DNA of 64,000 nt, taken from contig NZ_FOOR01000004.1 in NCBI RefSeq assembly GCF_900113255.1, positions 210,903-274,902 of the forward strand. Reading direction: 5' to 3'. The notes beneath the pieces are model-generated. The model worked only from the letters and a program-made list of their open reading frames with translations. It had not been told where the DNA came from and made no database searches. Shown in pieces: positions 1 through 9,506 of the stretch. Source of the stretch: Novosphingobium sp. CF614. Lineage in GTDB: Bacteria > Pseudomonadota > Alphaproteobacteria > Sphingomonadales > Sphingomonadaceae. Position 1 is the first letter of the stretch. Each line of letters begins with the position of its first letter. A program made the position numbers and the translations under genes.

Positions 1-893
1 CGGGGGCCCAGCGCCAGGGGATCGACACTGCTGTCCGAGGCGAGACTGTAGAGTTTCATGTAAAGGCTTGCCATCGACGGGATGACCTTGCCCGGATCGC
101 GATGGTTGATGAAAACCAAGGCATCGGGAAAGGCCGCGAACAGCGCCTCCGTCTGGATGATATGCGAAGGTGCCTTGAGCAGCCAGCGGCGCCTTGCCCC
201 ATCGCCCTGCAGGCTCTCCATCATGCCCTTCTGCCAGGCATAGCTGTCGGCCACGGCATCCGGGCCTCCCGCCAGCGCGGCGAAGGCCGGCGCATGGTAG
301 AAGGCGCCCAGCGGCATGCCGCAGGCCGCTTCCTGGAGAAACACGCATTCTTCGGGCGCCGCGGCGGCATAAGGATGGATCGCGGTAACGTCCGGCGCGG
401 TAAAGCCCTGGAATGCGAGAATACTTTCGTAAAGCCCCGTTCGCTCGGCTTCGTTCGCGCCCGCTTGCCCGGGCGGCGGAACCGGGATCGCCGCTTGCGC
501 CGCCGTGGCCACGCGGTTGTCCGGGTCGCTGGCGAGAAGACCGTGCAGGAACGTGGTTCCCGCGCGCGGCAACCCGGTTCCCACCAGCGGAGCCGCGATG
601 GCGGCATCATGGTCGAGCCGCCGATGATGATCGACCTGACGAAGGCGTGAGCACAGCAGCACGTGAAGCCGCGAATGGGCGCGCGAACGCCCGGTCTGGT
701 GGAGCCGTGCTTCGCCTTCGAGCCCTTGGCACAAGGCGTCGAGGCGCGCGCGGAAACGCTGCTCCGCCCAGCGCTCGCCCCCCCAGTCGCTCAGGCCGGT
801 CGCACGCTCGGCCTGTGTCATCAGCTCCGGCGCATGAAACGAACCTGCATAGGGCTTCAAAGCCGCGGCATAAACCGCGCCCAGCATAGGCAT
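1..893 (-). CDS. Sulfotransferase-family protein, 3' end cut by window
   Basis: This open frame reads leftwards from an ATG at 893 to the window edge, so about 297 residues are present and the C-terminus is missing. Around residue 110 it shows GTGLPRAGTTFLHGLLASDP, the P-loop-like 5'-PSB motif (PRxGTT) of sulfotransferase-family proteins. That motif binds the 5'-phosphosulfate of PAPS. A GGGGGAG ribosome site lies 7-8 bases before the ATG. The gene diverges from the TauD gene at 1023 and shares its intergenic region. Members of this family in sphingomonads are often of unknown substrate, and some related proteins are not proven sulfotransferases. The fold assignment is firm and the reaction is inferred. 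Confidence 0.8.
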   Translation of the reverse strand, partial: MPMLGAVYAAALKPYAGSFHAPELMTQAERATGLSDWGGERWAEQRFRARLDALCQGLEGEARLHQTGRSRAHSRLHVLLCSRLRQVDHHRRLDHDAAIAAPLVGTGLPRAGTTFLHGLLASDPDNRVATAAQAAIPVPPPGQAGANEAERTGLYESILAFQGFTAPDVTAIHPYAAAAPEECVFLQEAACGMPLGAFYHAPAFAALAGGPDAVADSYAWQKGMMESLQGDGARRRWLLKAPSHIIQTEALFAAFPDALVFINHRDPGKVIPSMASLYMKLYSLASDSSVDPLALGP

Positions 894-970
894 CGCCAGC
901 TCTCCCCCTAAAGATTCTTTGCAATTCTGGCATGGATGGTATCAACGGGATTGCAAATCGCGGCCGAGGA

Positions 971-994
971 ATTTCACATCCGAGGATGTGAAAT
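971..994. promoter_or_regulatory. Perfect 10-bp inverted repeat, candidate operator
   Basis: ATTTCACATC, a 4-base spacer (CGAG), then GATGTGAAAT form a perfect palindrome. It lies in the divergent region between the sulfotransferase-like gene (start 893) and the first TauD gene (start 1023), about 30 bases before the latter. The size, symmetry and position suit a dimeric repressor such as a TetR, GntR or MarR protein. No regulator gene is adjacent. Confidence 0.5.
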
Positions 995-1022
995 CTCGAC
1001 GCCCGCCAAGGAGGAGAGGGAC

Positions 1023-1877
1023 ATGACGGTCACGGAAATGACGATTCCGGCCATCGATTTGACGCCGCTTATCGGCTCAAGGATCGATACCGATATAGAA
1101 ACCCTGCTGAGCGGCCGATACGCGAGGGATATCCGCGCCCTGCTGGCGTCCAGGGTAGTGCTGGTCTTTCCGGAGATCGGGATGACCGACGAGCAGCAGA
1201 TCGCCTTCACCGCCACGCTGGGCACTCCCGCGAACGAGAACAACGGCTATGCCGGCCCTGACGGAAAGCCGCAACCGATCTACCGGGTGGACGCCGCGCA
1301 GAACGATCAGCATGCGATCAGGAGGCTCAGGAACAATTTCCTGTGGCACCTGGACGGATCGATGCACGAAGTGCCGATCCTGGCCTCCATACTGTCCGCC
1401 AAGCAAGTGGCCCCGGCGGGTGGAGAAACCGAATGGGCAAATACCTGCGCCGCCTTTGCCGCTCTGCCCGAGGCCGAGCGGGACGCGCTTGAAAACCTGC
1501 GCGTCGTCCACGCGAACTGGGCCCTTGCGCGCCATTCGAACCCCGAGCCGACATATGCGGAATTCGAGCAGTCTCGCCGGGGACCGTCCAAGTCGCAGCC
1601 ACTGGTGTGGAAACATCGCTCCGGCCGGAAATCATTGGTGGTCGGTTCCACCGCCGCCTATGTCGAAGGGATGGAACCGCTCGACAGCCTGGACCTGCTG
1701 GTGCGGCTGCGCGACTGGGCCACGCAGCCGCAATTCGTCTATCGCCACGAATGGAAAGTCGGCGACATGGTGATGTGGGACAACACCGCCACCCTGCACC
1801 GCGCCCGCCCTTACGAGTTGAACTGCGGGCGCCTGATGCACCGTACCGTGCTGAGGGGCGAGGAACCGATCGCCTGA
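1023..1877 (+). CDS. TauD/TfdA-family 2-oxoglutarate dioxygenase, copy A
   Basis: The 284-residue protein is predicted to be a cytoplasmic Fe(II)/2-oxoglutarate dioxygenase that hydroxylates an organic acid or cleaves a sulfonate or ether. The facial triad is visible: WHLDG with His109 and Asp111, and a distal His near 259 (TLHRARPY), followed by arginines suited to hold 2-oxoglutarate. The ATG at 1023 is chosen because GGAGGAG sits just upstream and because it matches the start of the neighbouring copy B; an in-frame ATG at 936 lacks such a site. Copy B follows 53 bases downstream and shares long blocks (SKSQPLVW, GRKSLVVG, ATQPQFVYRHEWK), so this is a tandem duplication. The substrate is unknown. 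Confidence 0.88.
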   Translation: MTVTEMTIPAIDLTPLIGSRIDTDIETLLSGRYARDIRALLASRVVLVFPEIGMTDEQQIAFTATLGTPANENNGYAGPDGKPQPIYRVDAAQNDQHAIRRLRNNFLWHLDGSMHEVPILASILSAKQVAPAGGETEWANTCAAFAALPEAERDALENLRVVHANWALARHSNPEPTYAEFEQSRRGPSKSQPLVWKHRSGRKSLVVGSTAAYVEGMEPLDSLDLLVRLRDWATQPQFVYRHEWKVGDMVMWDNTATLHRARPYELNCGRLMHRTVLRGEEPIA

Positions 1878-1930
1878 AGCGCAAGATGGCACCGCACCGG
1901 GGCCTTGAGCAGTTAATGGGAGAAGGAATG

Positions 1931-2785
1931 ATGACAGTCACCAGCATGGCCCTTTCGGTGAGCCATCTGACACCGCACATCGGGACCCGGATCGATAGCG
2001 ATGGCGAAACTCTGCTGAGCGGCAGGCATGCGCAGGAAATCCGCGCCCTGCTTGAAACACGGAGCGTCCTGGTATTTCCCGAAATCGGGTTTGACGACGA
2101 GCAGCAGATCGCCTTCACCCGTTCCCTCGGCGCATTGGCTTATGACTACAACGGCGTGCCCATGGTCAACGGCGAGCAGCAGGCCATATTCAAGGTCAGC
2201 CTTGACGAGAAGGTCAGCCCCACGGCCCGGTCACTGAAGAACTCGCTGTTGTGGCACCTCGACGGCACGACGCACGACGTGCCGATCCTGGCATCGGTGC
2301 TGACCGCCCGGCACCTCGCTCCGGCCGGAGGCGAAACCGAATGGTGCAGCACTTATGCCGCCTACGAAGCCCTGCCCGATGAAGACAAGCGCGCGCTGGA
2401 GGGGCTGCGAGCGGTGCATTCCAATCTTCAGCTTCAGCGCAACATCAACCCCGAACTGTCCTACGCCGATTTCCGCAGGGCCCGCGGCGGTCCGTCGAAA
2501 TCGCAGCCGCTGGTCTGGACGCACCGCAACGGGCGCAAGTCGCTGGTGGTCGGCGCGACCGCCGCTTACGTCGAAGGAATGCCGCACGACGATAGTCTCG
2601 AACTGCTGGTCCGGCTGAGGGACTGGGCGACGCAGCCGCAATTCGTCTATCGGCACGAATGGAAAATCGGCGACATGGTGATCTGGGACAACACCGGCAC
2701 GCTGCATCGCGCCCTGCCCTATGCGCCCGACAGCGGGCGGCTGATGCACAGATCGATGCTGGCGGGCGAAGAACCGTTCGCTTGA
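1931..2785 (+). CDS. TauD/TfdA-family 2-oxoglutarate dioxygenase, copy B
   Basis: The protein has 284 residues, the same length as copy A, and keeps the iron-binding WHLDGTTHDVP segment and the distal TLHRALPYAP histidine. The start at 1931 (MTVTSM) aligns with MTVTEM of copy A and has GGGAGAAGG upstream; an adjacent ATG at 1928 is the alternative. Divergence from copy A is concentrated at residues 65-100, the loop next to the first iron ligands, where substrate contacts are usual in this family. That suggests the duplicates may act on different but related substrates. It is probably co-transcribed with copy A. A repeat-hairpin follows directly, so the operon probably ends here. Confidence 0.88.
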   Translation: MTVTSMALSVSHLTPHIGTRIDSDGETLLSGRHAQEIRALLETRSVLVFPEIGFDDEQQIAFTRSLGALAYDYNGVPMVNGEQQAIFKVSLDEKVSPTARSLKNSLLWHLDGTTHDVPILASVLTARHLAPAGGETEWCSTYAAYEALPDEDKRALEGLRAVHSNLQLQRNINPELSYADFRRARGGPSKSQPLVWTHRNGRKSLVVGATAAYVEGMPHDDSLELLVRLRDWATQPQFVYRHEWKIGDMVIWDNTGTLHRALPYAPDSGRLMHRSMLAGEEPFA

Positions 2786-2805
2786 ACCCGGCCGGGACCA
2801 ACGGA

Positions 2806-2846
2806 ACTATCCCAGCGCAAGACTATCCCAGCGCAAGACTGGGATA
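2806..2846 (+). terminator. 16-bp tandem repeat ending in hairpin
   Basis: ACTATCCCAGCGCAAG occurs twice in direct succession (2806-2821 and 2822-2837). The second copy forms an 8-bp stem, TATCCCAG with CTGGGATA (2824-2831 and 2839-2846), followed by AAATT. It sits just after copy B and may act as a weak terminator. The short tandem duplication itself looks like replication slippage. Confidence 0.45.
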
Positions 2847-2870
2847 AAATTCACTCTCGCCCGCATCTTT

Positions 2871-2928
2871 CGTCGTTGCGAGGCAATCCAGGGCGGCCTG
2901 CACAGCTCTGGATTGCCTGGCAACGACG
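2871..2928. repeat. REP-like intergenic palindrome (21-bp arms)
   Basis: The arms at 2871-2891 and 2908-2928 are reverse complements with one mismatch in 21, around a 16-base loop. The sequence (CGTCGTTGCGAGGCAATCCAG) is of the dispersed palindrome type common between genes in sphingomonads and related alphaproteobacteria. It lies between convergent genes (TauD copy B and the nitronate monooxygenase), the usual place for such units, and could fold as a bidirectional terminator. Confidence 0.6.
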
Positions 2929-2980
2929 TGGGGAGAAAGCGGGGCTCTCCCGAGAGACTGGTATGAACCCCGGCGGAAGC

Positions 2981-4803
<1,823 letters not shown>

Positions 4804-4820
4804 TCCGTCTCCCCAGGCAT

Positions 4821-5990
4821 TCAGAAGCCTTGCGCGTATTCCTTGAGCATAGCCCTGGCGATCACGAGTTGCAGGATCTGGGTGGTGCCTTCGTAGATGC
4901 GGAACACGCGGGCATCGCGATAGAGCCGCTCGGCATCGTATTCGGCCATGTAACCCGCCCCGCCGAAGATCTGGACGCAGCGATCGGCAATCCGGCCCAG
5001 CGCCTCGCTGGCGAAGATCTTGCAGGCAGCACCTTCCTTGAGGATCGACTGGCCCGTTTCCGCCTTGGCGACGGCATCGCGCAGCATGCACTCACCCGCG
5101 TAGAGTTCCACTTGCGAGTCCGCCAGCATCGCCTGGACGAGCTGGAAGTTCGCGATGGTCTCGCCGAAGGCCTTGCGCTCGTTCGCATAGCGCAGCGCCA
5201 CATCGAGCGTGCGACGGCTGAGGCCGAGCGCCGAAGCGGTCACGCTGAGGCGCCCGCCGTCGAGCGCCTTCATCGCGGTCTTGAAACCCTTTCCCTCCAC
5301 TCCGCCGAGCAGCGCCGAGGCGGGAACGCGCACCTCCTCAAGCACGACGTCGGCGGTCAGCGCGCCGCGCTGGCCCATCTTCTTGTCGGGCTTGCCGATC
5401 GAAAGGCCGGGCGTTCCGAGCGGAATCAGAAATCCACTGACATGCGCGTTACCCGGCAGCGATTCCGCGCTGGTGCGCGCCATGACAAGGAAGAAATTCG
5501 CCTGCGGTGCGTTCGTGATATAACGCTTCGATCCATTGAGAACGTAGAAATCGCCGTCCTTGACCGCGCGAGTCTTCATCGCTGCGCTATCCGATCCGCT
5601 GTCCGGTTCGGTCAGGCAGAAGCTCGCGATCTCACCGGCGACGAGACGCGGCAGGTATTCCTGTCGCTGTTCCTCGGTGCCGTCGAGCTTGAGCGCGGTA
5701 GTGATGATGCCCGTGCCGATGGCCATGGCCGAACGGAAAGCAGGGGCCGCATAGGCAATTTCCGCAACAGCCTGCAGATATTGGCCCATCGACAGGCCGG
5801 GGCCGCCATAGGCCTCGGGTACGCTGAGGCCCATCAGGCCCATCTCTCGCATCTCGTTGAGCAGGGGCTCCGGGATGCGGTCATCCTCGAAAACCTGCGG
5901 CTCGGCCGGGATCATCCGCTCGCGCACGAAGCGGCGCAGCGTGGTGATGAAGGCTTCGAAAGTTTCGGCGTCAAGTCCGGTCTCAGGCAT
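4821..5990 (-). CDS. Acyl-CoA dehydrogenase
   Basis: The 389-residue protein is a standard-length FAD-dependent acyl-CoA dehydrogenase that forms the trans-2-enoyl-CoA. The FAD/substrate loop CLTEPDSGSDSAAMKT, the GQRGALTADVVLEEVRVP middle domain and the C-terminal QIFGGAGYMAEYDAERLYRD plus FRIYEGTTQ are all present; the glutamate in YEGT is the expected catalytic base. The ATG at 5990 is preferred over a TTG at 6005. It overlaps the thiolase stop by 8 bases, so the two are translationally coupled. The set around it (hydratase, dehydrogenase, thiolase) indicates one beta-oxidation route. Confidence 0.92.
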   Translation of the reverse strand: MPETGLDAETFEAFITTLRRFVRERMIPAEPQVFEDDRIPEPLLNEMREMGLMGLSVPEAYGGPGLSMGQYLQAVAEIAYAAPAFRSAMAIGTGIITTALKLDGTEEQRQEYLPRLVAGEIASFCLTEPDSGSDSAAMKTRAVKDGDFYVLNGSKRYITNAPQANFFLVMARTSAESLPGNAHVSGFLIPLGTPGLSIGKPDKKMGQRGALTADVVLEEVRVPASALLGGVEGKGFKTAMKALDGGRLSVTASALGLSRRTLDVALRYANERKAFGETIANFQLVQAMLADSQVELYAGECMLRDAVAKAETGQSILKEGAACKIFASEALGRIADRCVQIFGGAGYMAEYDAERLYRDARVFRIYEGTTQILQLVIARAMLKEYAQGF

Positions 5991-7191
5991 CGGCAAGTCC
6001 CACAATGGCGATTGCGCTCACGTTCTGGCTGGGCATGCCGCCCAGGTTGTGGCTGAGCGCCAGGCTCGGCGGTGTCTTGCGCTGGCGATCGCCGGCGCGG
6101 CCGAGAAGCTGAAGATAGTTTTCGTAGATCATGCGAAGGCCCGAAGCCCCGATCGGATGGCCGAAGCACTTGAGCCCGCCGTCGATTTGGCACGGCGTGC
6201 GGCCATCGGCGTCGAAATCGCCGTTGAGCACGTCCTTCCAGGCCTGGCCCTCGTCGGAAAGGAACAAGTCCTCCATCGTCACCAGCTCGGTGATCGAGAA
6301 GCAGTCATGCACCTCGGTCAGGCTGAGCTGGTCGCGGGGGCTGGTGATCCCGGCTTCGTCATAGGCACGCTTCGCGGCGACGCGCGTCGGGTGGAAATAG
6401 GAACCGTTCCAACCACCTGCATGCTGCAGTTCCCAGCCGTTCGAGGCCGCGATCTGCAATGCCTTGACGGTGACCAGATCGGTCTTGCCCAGGGCGCGGG
6501 CGATCTCGGGGGTGGTGACGATCGCGCAGGCCGCACCGTCCGACACGCCGCAGCAGTCGTAGAGCCCCAGCGGCTCGGCGATCATCGGCGCGTTGAGCAC
6601 GGTGTCCATGTCCACCACCTTGCGCAAGTGCGCCTTGGGGTTCTTGGCGCCGTTGGCGTGGCTCTTGACCGAAACGTGCGCGATCGCGCGCTTGAGGTCG
6701 TCCTTGCTGACATTGTGCGCGGCGCGATAGGCCGAGGCGACCTGGGCGAAGTTGCCCGGGGCCGAGCCGGTCACGCCCACCATGTCGAACGTGGTGCCGC
6801 GCGTGCGCACCGGCAGGCCGCCGTAGCCGGTGTCCTTGAGTTTCTCCACCCCGAGCGCCAGCGCGATGTCGGCCGCGCCGCTGGCCACCGCGTAGACCGC
6901 GCCGCGAAAGCTCTCGGTGCCACTGGCGCAGTAGTTTTCCACCTTGGTGACGCCGATGTTCGGCAGCCGCAGCGCGATCGACAGCGGCAGGCCGGAAGGC
7001 CCGATGTTCATCGCATCGAAGCCGACGCCCATCCAGGCCGCGTCGATCTGGCTTACGTCGATCGCCGCATCGGCGATCGCTTCCTCGAAAGCCTCGACCA
7101 TGAGGTTGTCGGCGTCCATGTCCCACCGCTCGCCGAAGCGGCTGCAGCCCATGCCGAGGATTGCGACCTTGTCCTTGATGCCTTTTGCCAT
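5983..7191 (-). CDS. SCP-x type thiolase (acetyl-CoA acetyltransferase family)
   Basis: The 402-residue protein belongs to the thiolase branch related to sterol carrier protein-x. The nucleophile is in VENYCASGTES (Cys88), and the second catalytic region ICFGHP-type reads GLKCFGHPIGASG. A histidine-bearing EVHDCFSITE segment is also present. It should cleave a 3-ketoacyl-CoA, probably a branched one. GAGGAG lies 7 bases before the ATG. It is followed (upstream on the map) by an HMG-CoA-synthase-like/DUF35 fusion 21 bases away. That recalls the archaeal thiolase/DUF35/HMG-CoA synthase complex in which the three proteins share a CoA channel. Whether such a complex forms here is an inference. 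Confidence 0.9.
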   Translation of the reverse strand: MAKGIKDKVAILGMGCSRFGERWDMDADNLMVEAFEEAIADAAIDVSQIDAAWMGVGFDAMNIGPSGLPLSIALRLPNIGVTKVENYCASGTESFRGAVYAVASGAADIALALGVEKLKDTGYGGLPVRTRGTTFDMVGVTGSAPGNFAQVASAYRAAHNVSKDDLKRAIAHVSVKSHANGAKNPKAHLRKVVDMDTVLNAPMIAEPLGLYDCCGVSDGAACAIVTTPEIARALGKTDLVTVKALQIAASNGWELQHAGGWNGSYFHPTRVAAKRAYDEAGITSPRDQLSLTEVHDCFSITELVTMEDLFLSDEGQAWKDVLNGDFDADGRTPCQIDGGLKCFGHPIGASGLRMIYENYLQLLGRAGDRQRKTPPSLALSHNLGGMPSQNVSAIAIVGLADA

Positions 7192-7212
7192 GTCATCACT
7201 CCTCGGTGCGGG

Positions 7213-8664
7213 TCAGCGGACCGGCGCCGCCTTCCAGAAATACTTCACGAAACCACGCACGTCGTCGACGGCCTTGATGCGGAAAACCATCCGCATCTCG
7301 CAGCCGACCTCGACCTCCTCGGTAAGATCGGCGAATTCGGCGGTCATGCGGCCGCCGCCCTCGAAATCGATCATGCCGTAATAGAGCGGCGGGCTCGGGC
7401 TATAAGTCAGGCTGTCGGCGGTTACCGTCAAGACCCGCGCCGGGATTTCCGCCAGCGGATAGTCTTCCTGCGTATGCGCGGTGCGATCGTTGGGATTGAC
7501 CGAGATGTCGGACTTGGGGAACTGCACCGTGCCGGTCTTGGTGCAGCGTCCGCCGACCAGCCCCATCACCGCCTTGCGATGACGCCACAGCGTGGTCGAG
7601 GGCTGCTTCTGGTCCTGCTCCGCACGCATGCCCTTGTCGAGATCGACGAGCCCGCGATGCGCCAGCCAGCGCATGTAGTTCTCATCCTTGACCCCGCCCG
7701 CCAGCGAACCGGCGACGCCGCGCCGCGGCGCCAGCCTGGCGAGGGCATCGGTGGTTTCGAGCAGGATCAGGTCCGCGCCCTGGCCGAAGCCGACCAGCAG
7801 GATCTTCTCGCCGGGCTTGGCCGCCTCCAGCGCGGCGACCAGCATGACGAGGCCGTGCGCGGAGCCCGCTTCGCCCAGCTGCGCCTGCAGCGTGTCGGCC
7901 ACCGCGCTGTCGGGAATGCCGGCCTTCTTGGCGAGCGTGGCGGCCACGCCCTTGGCGGAGATCGGCACCAGCAGGCGATCGATCTCGGTGGGGTTCACCC
8001 CCAGAGCGGCAAGCCCTTCCTTCAGCGCACGGCTGGTAAGGCCGACATGGCCCTCCTCGCGGATCCAGCGCGCTTCGTAGACATAGTCATAGTCCATGCC
8101 CGGCGAACGGTAGTGATCGACGAAGTCGGTCGTCAGGCTGTAGGCGCCCAGGAACTTGGCGACGACATCGCCGGTTCCCACCAGGAGCCCCGCCGCGGCA
8201 TCGCCGCTGAGCAGCTCCAGGTCGGACGCCGGGCAGGTCTTGCGCATTTCGGCGGCCAGGCACAAGTGCGGCGCCTTGCGGCCCGAAGCGGCCTCGAAAG
8301 CGTCGCGCAGGGCGGAAACGCCGGCGCGCTGACTGCCGGTCAGGTCAAACGCGGCGACACCGTCGGACAGGACCAGCGCTTCCTTGACGATGCCGGAATT
8401 GAGCCGGTCGACGAAGGGCAGCGTGGTGGATGCCAGCGACAGCGAGCCGACGGTCGACCGGTCGATCCCAGTCAGCGTGTCACGCGCGGCTTCCACCGCC
8501 ATGGTAACGCTGTCCTCGTCCCAGTCGCCGATCGCCCGCTCGCCCTTGGCGAGGCCCTTGAGCCCCGGCGCGAACCAGGCGTTGGCCGCGTAGATGGCAC
8601 TGCGCTGCAAGCGCCGGCGCGGCACATAGGCGCCGAATGAAAGAATGCCGACATCGGCCATCAT
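7213..8664 (-). CDS. HMG-CoA-synthase-like protein fused to DUF35 OB-fold domain
   Basis: The 483-residue fusion has two parts. Residues 1-320 have the FabH/HMG-CoA-synthase thiolase fold (start VGILSFGAYVPRRRL, repeated half-domains, LLVGFGQGADLILLE near the end). Residues about 335-480 form a DUF35 OB-fold domain (MGLVGGRCTKTGTVQFPKSD, with only one cysteine where the zinc ribbon usually has four). The expected nucleophile site reads FDLTGSQRAGVSAL, with Gln112 in place of cysteine, so a normal acyl-enzyme cannot form. The ATG at 8664 overlaps the MaoC stop as ATGA. The domain pair suggests a non-thiolytic C-C bond reaction or a structural role in a thiolase complex. Confidence 0.8.
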   Translation of the reverse strand: MMADVGILSFGAYVPRRRLQRSAIYAANAWFAPGLKGLAKGERAIGDWDEDSVTMAVEAARDTLTGIDRSTVGSLSLASTTLPFVDRLNSGIVKEALVLSDGVAAFDLTGSQRAGVSALRDAFEAASGRKAPHLCLAAEMRKTCPASDLELLSGDAAAGLLVGTGDVVAKFLGAYSLTTDFVDHYRSPGMDYDYVYEARWIREEGHVGLTSRALKEGLAALGVNPTEIDRLLVPISAKGVAATLAKKAGIPDSAVADTLQAQLGEAGSAHGLVMLVAALEAAKPGEKILLVGFGQGADLILLETTDALARLAPRRGVAGSLAGGVKDENYMRWLAHRGLVDLDKGMRAEQDQKQPSTTLWRHRKAVMGLVGGRCTKTGTVQFPKSDISVNPNDRTAHTQEDYPLAEIPARVLTVTADSLTYSPSPPLYYGMIDFEGGGRMTAEFADLTEEVEVGCEMRMVFRIKAVDDVRGFVKYFWKAAPVR

Positions 8665-9497
8665 GCAAACTCCACGTAACCGTTGTTCAGCACCACCAGG
8701 TCGCGCTCGACCACGCTGGAGCGATAAGAGGCGATCCCGTCGCCCTCGCGCCAGATCTCGGTGCGGATCGTCTCGCCCGGGAACACCGGGCTCGCAAAAC
8801 GCACGTCGAGCCGCTTGAGCCGCGAGGAATCGTTCCCGCACAGCGCCGAAAGCACCGCCCGGCCCGCCACCCCGAAGGTCGCCAGGCCGTGCAGGATCGG
8901 CCGGTCGAAACCGCCGACCTTGGCGACTTCCGGATCGATGTGCAGCGGGTTGTAGTCACCCGAGAGGCGATAGATCATCGCCTGGTTGGCGGCCGTGGCC
9001 AGGGTCACCACCTCATCGGCGGGACGGTCGGGCAGCGGACGAGGCTTCGGTTGAGGCTCCGACGAACCGCCCTGCCCGCCGTCTCCGCGCAGGAAGCTGC
9101 TGTTGCGCACCGTGACGAGAAGATTTCCCTCAGCATCGCGGATCTCGCGCTTCTGATAGGCGACCGTCCCCTTGTCCGCGCCCTTGTCGAAGAACGGCCC
9201 GAAGGTCGTCTCTCCGACAAGCTCGCCCTCCACCGGCAACGGCCGGTGAAGTTCGATGCTGGTTTCCCCGTGCAGGACCTTTTTCCAGTCCGCGCCAAGA
9301 TCGAAATCCTTCCAGACGAAACCCGGATAGGCGAGCGTGGTCGCCATCGTGGGAAGCATCTGGAGGTTTTCCTCATACACGAAGGAAAGATCGTCTGAAC
9401 CGACGCCCAGCGCGTAGAGCATCACGTCACGCTTGGTGACGGTCTGGTGCGACACGATGGGCGGACGCGCGACCAGCGCGGCGGGATCGATCGTCAT
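8661..9497 (-). CDS. MaoC-like (R)-specific enoyl-CoA hydratase, two-hotdog type
   Basis: The 278-residue protein resembles the hydratase-2 part of peroxisomal multifunctional enzyme 2. The N-terminal half is a degenerate hotdog domain. The C-terminal half carries the hydratase-2 motif GDYNPLHIDPEVAKVGGFDR followed by ILHGLATFGVAGR, in which Asp and His are the catalytic pair. It would hydrate 2-enoyl-CoA to (R)-3-hydroxyacyl-CoA, the substrate stereochemistry used by the neighbouring MFE-2-like dehydrogenase (9-base gap). Its stop overlaps the start of the HMG-CoA-synthase-like gene, so both are coupled. Confidence 0.9.
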   Translation of the reverse strand: MTIDPAALVARPPIVSHQTVTKRDVMLYALGVGSDDLSFVYEENLQMLPTMATTLAYPGFVWKDFDLGADWKKVLHGETSIELHRPLPVEGELVGETTFGPFFDKGADKGTVAYQKREIRDAEGNLLVTVRNSSFLRGDGGQGGSSEPQPKPRPLPDRPADEVVTLATAANQAMIYRLSGDYNPLHIDPEVAKVGGFDRPILHGLATFGVAGRAVLSALCGNDSSRLKRLDVRFASPVFPGETIRTEIWREGDGIASYRSSVVERDLVVLNNGYVEFA

Positions 9498-9506
9498 GGG
9501 CTGGCC

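Noticed and set aside
5857..8640. 927-codon open frame on the plus strand opposite the acyl-CoA dehydrogenase, thiolase and HMG-CoA-synthase-like genes
   Set aside because: Its translation is Arg/His/Gly-rich without any family motif, and both strands at this place are explained by the minus-strand beta-oxidation genes. Long antisense frames are normal in such GC-rich DNA.
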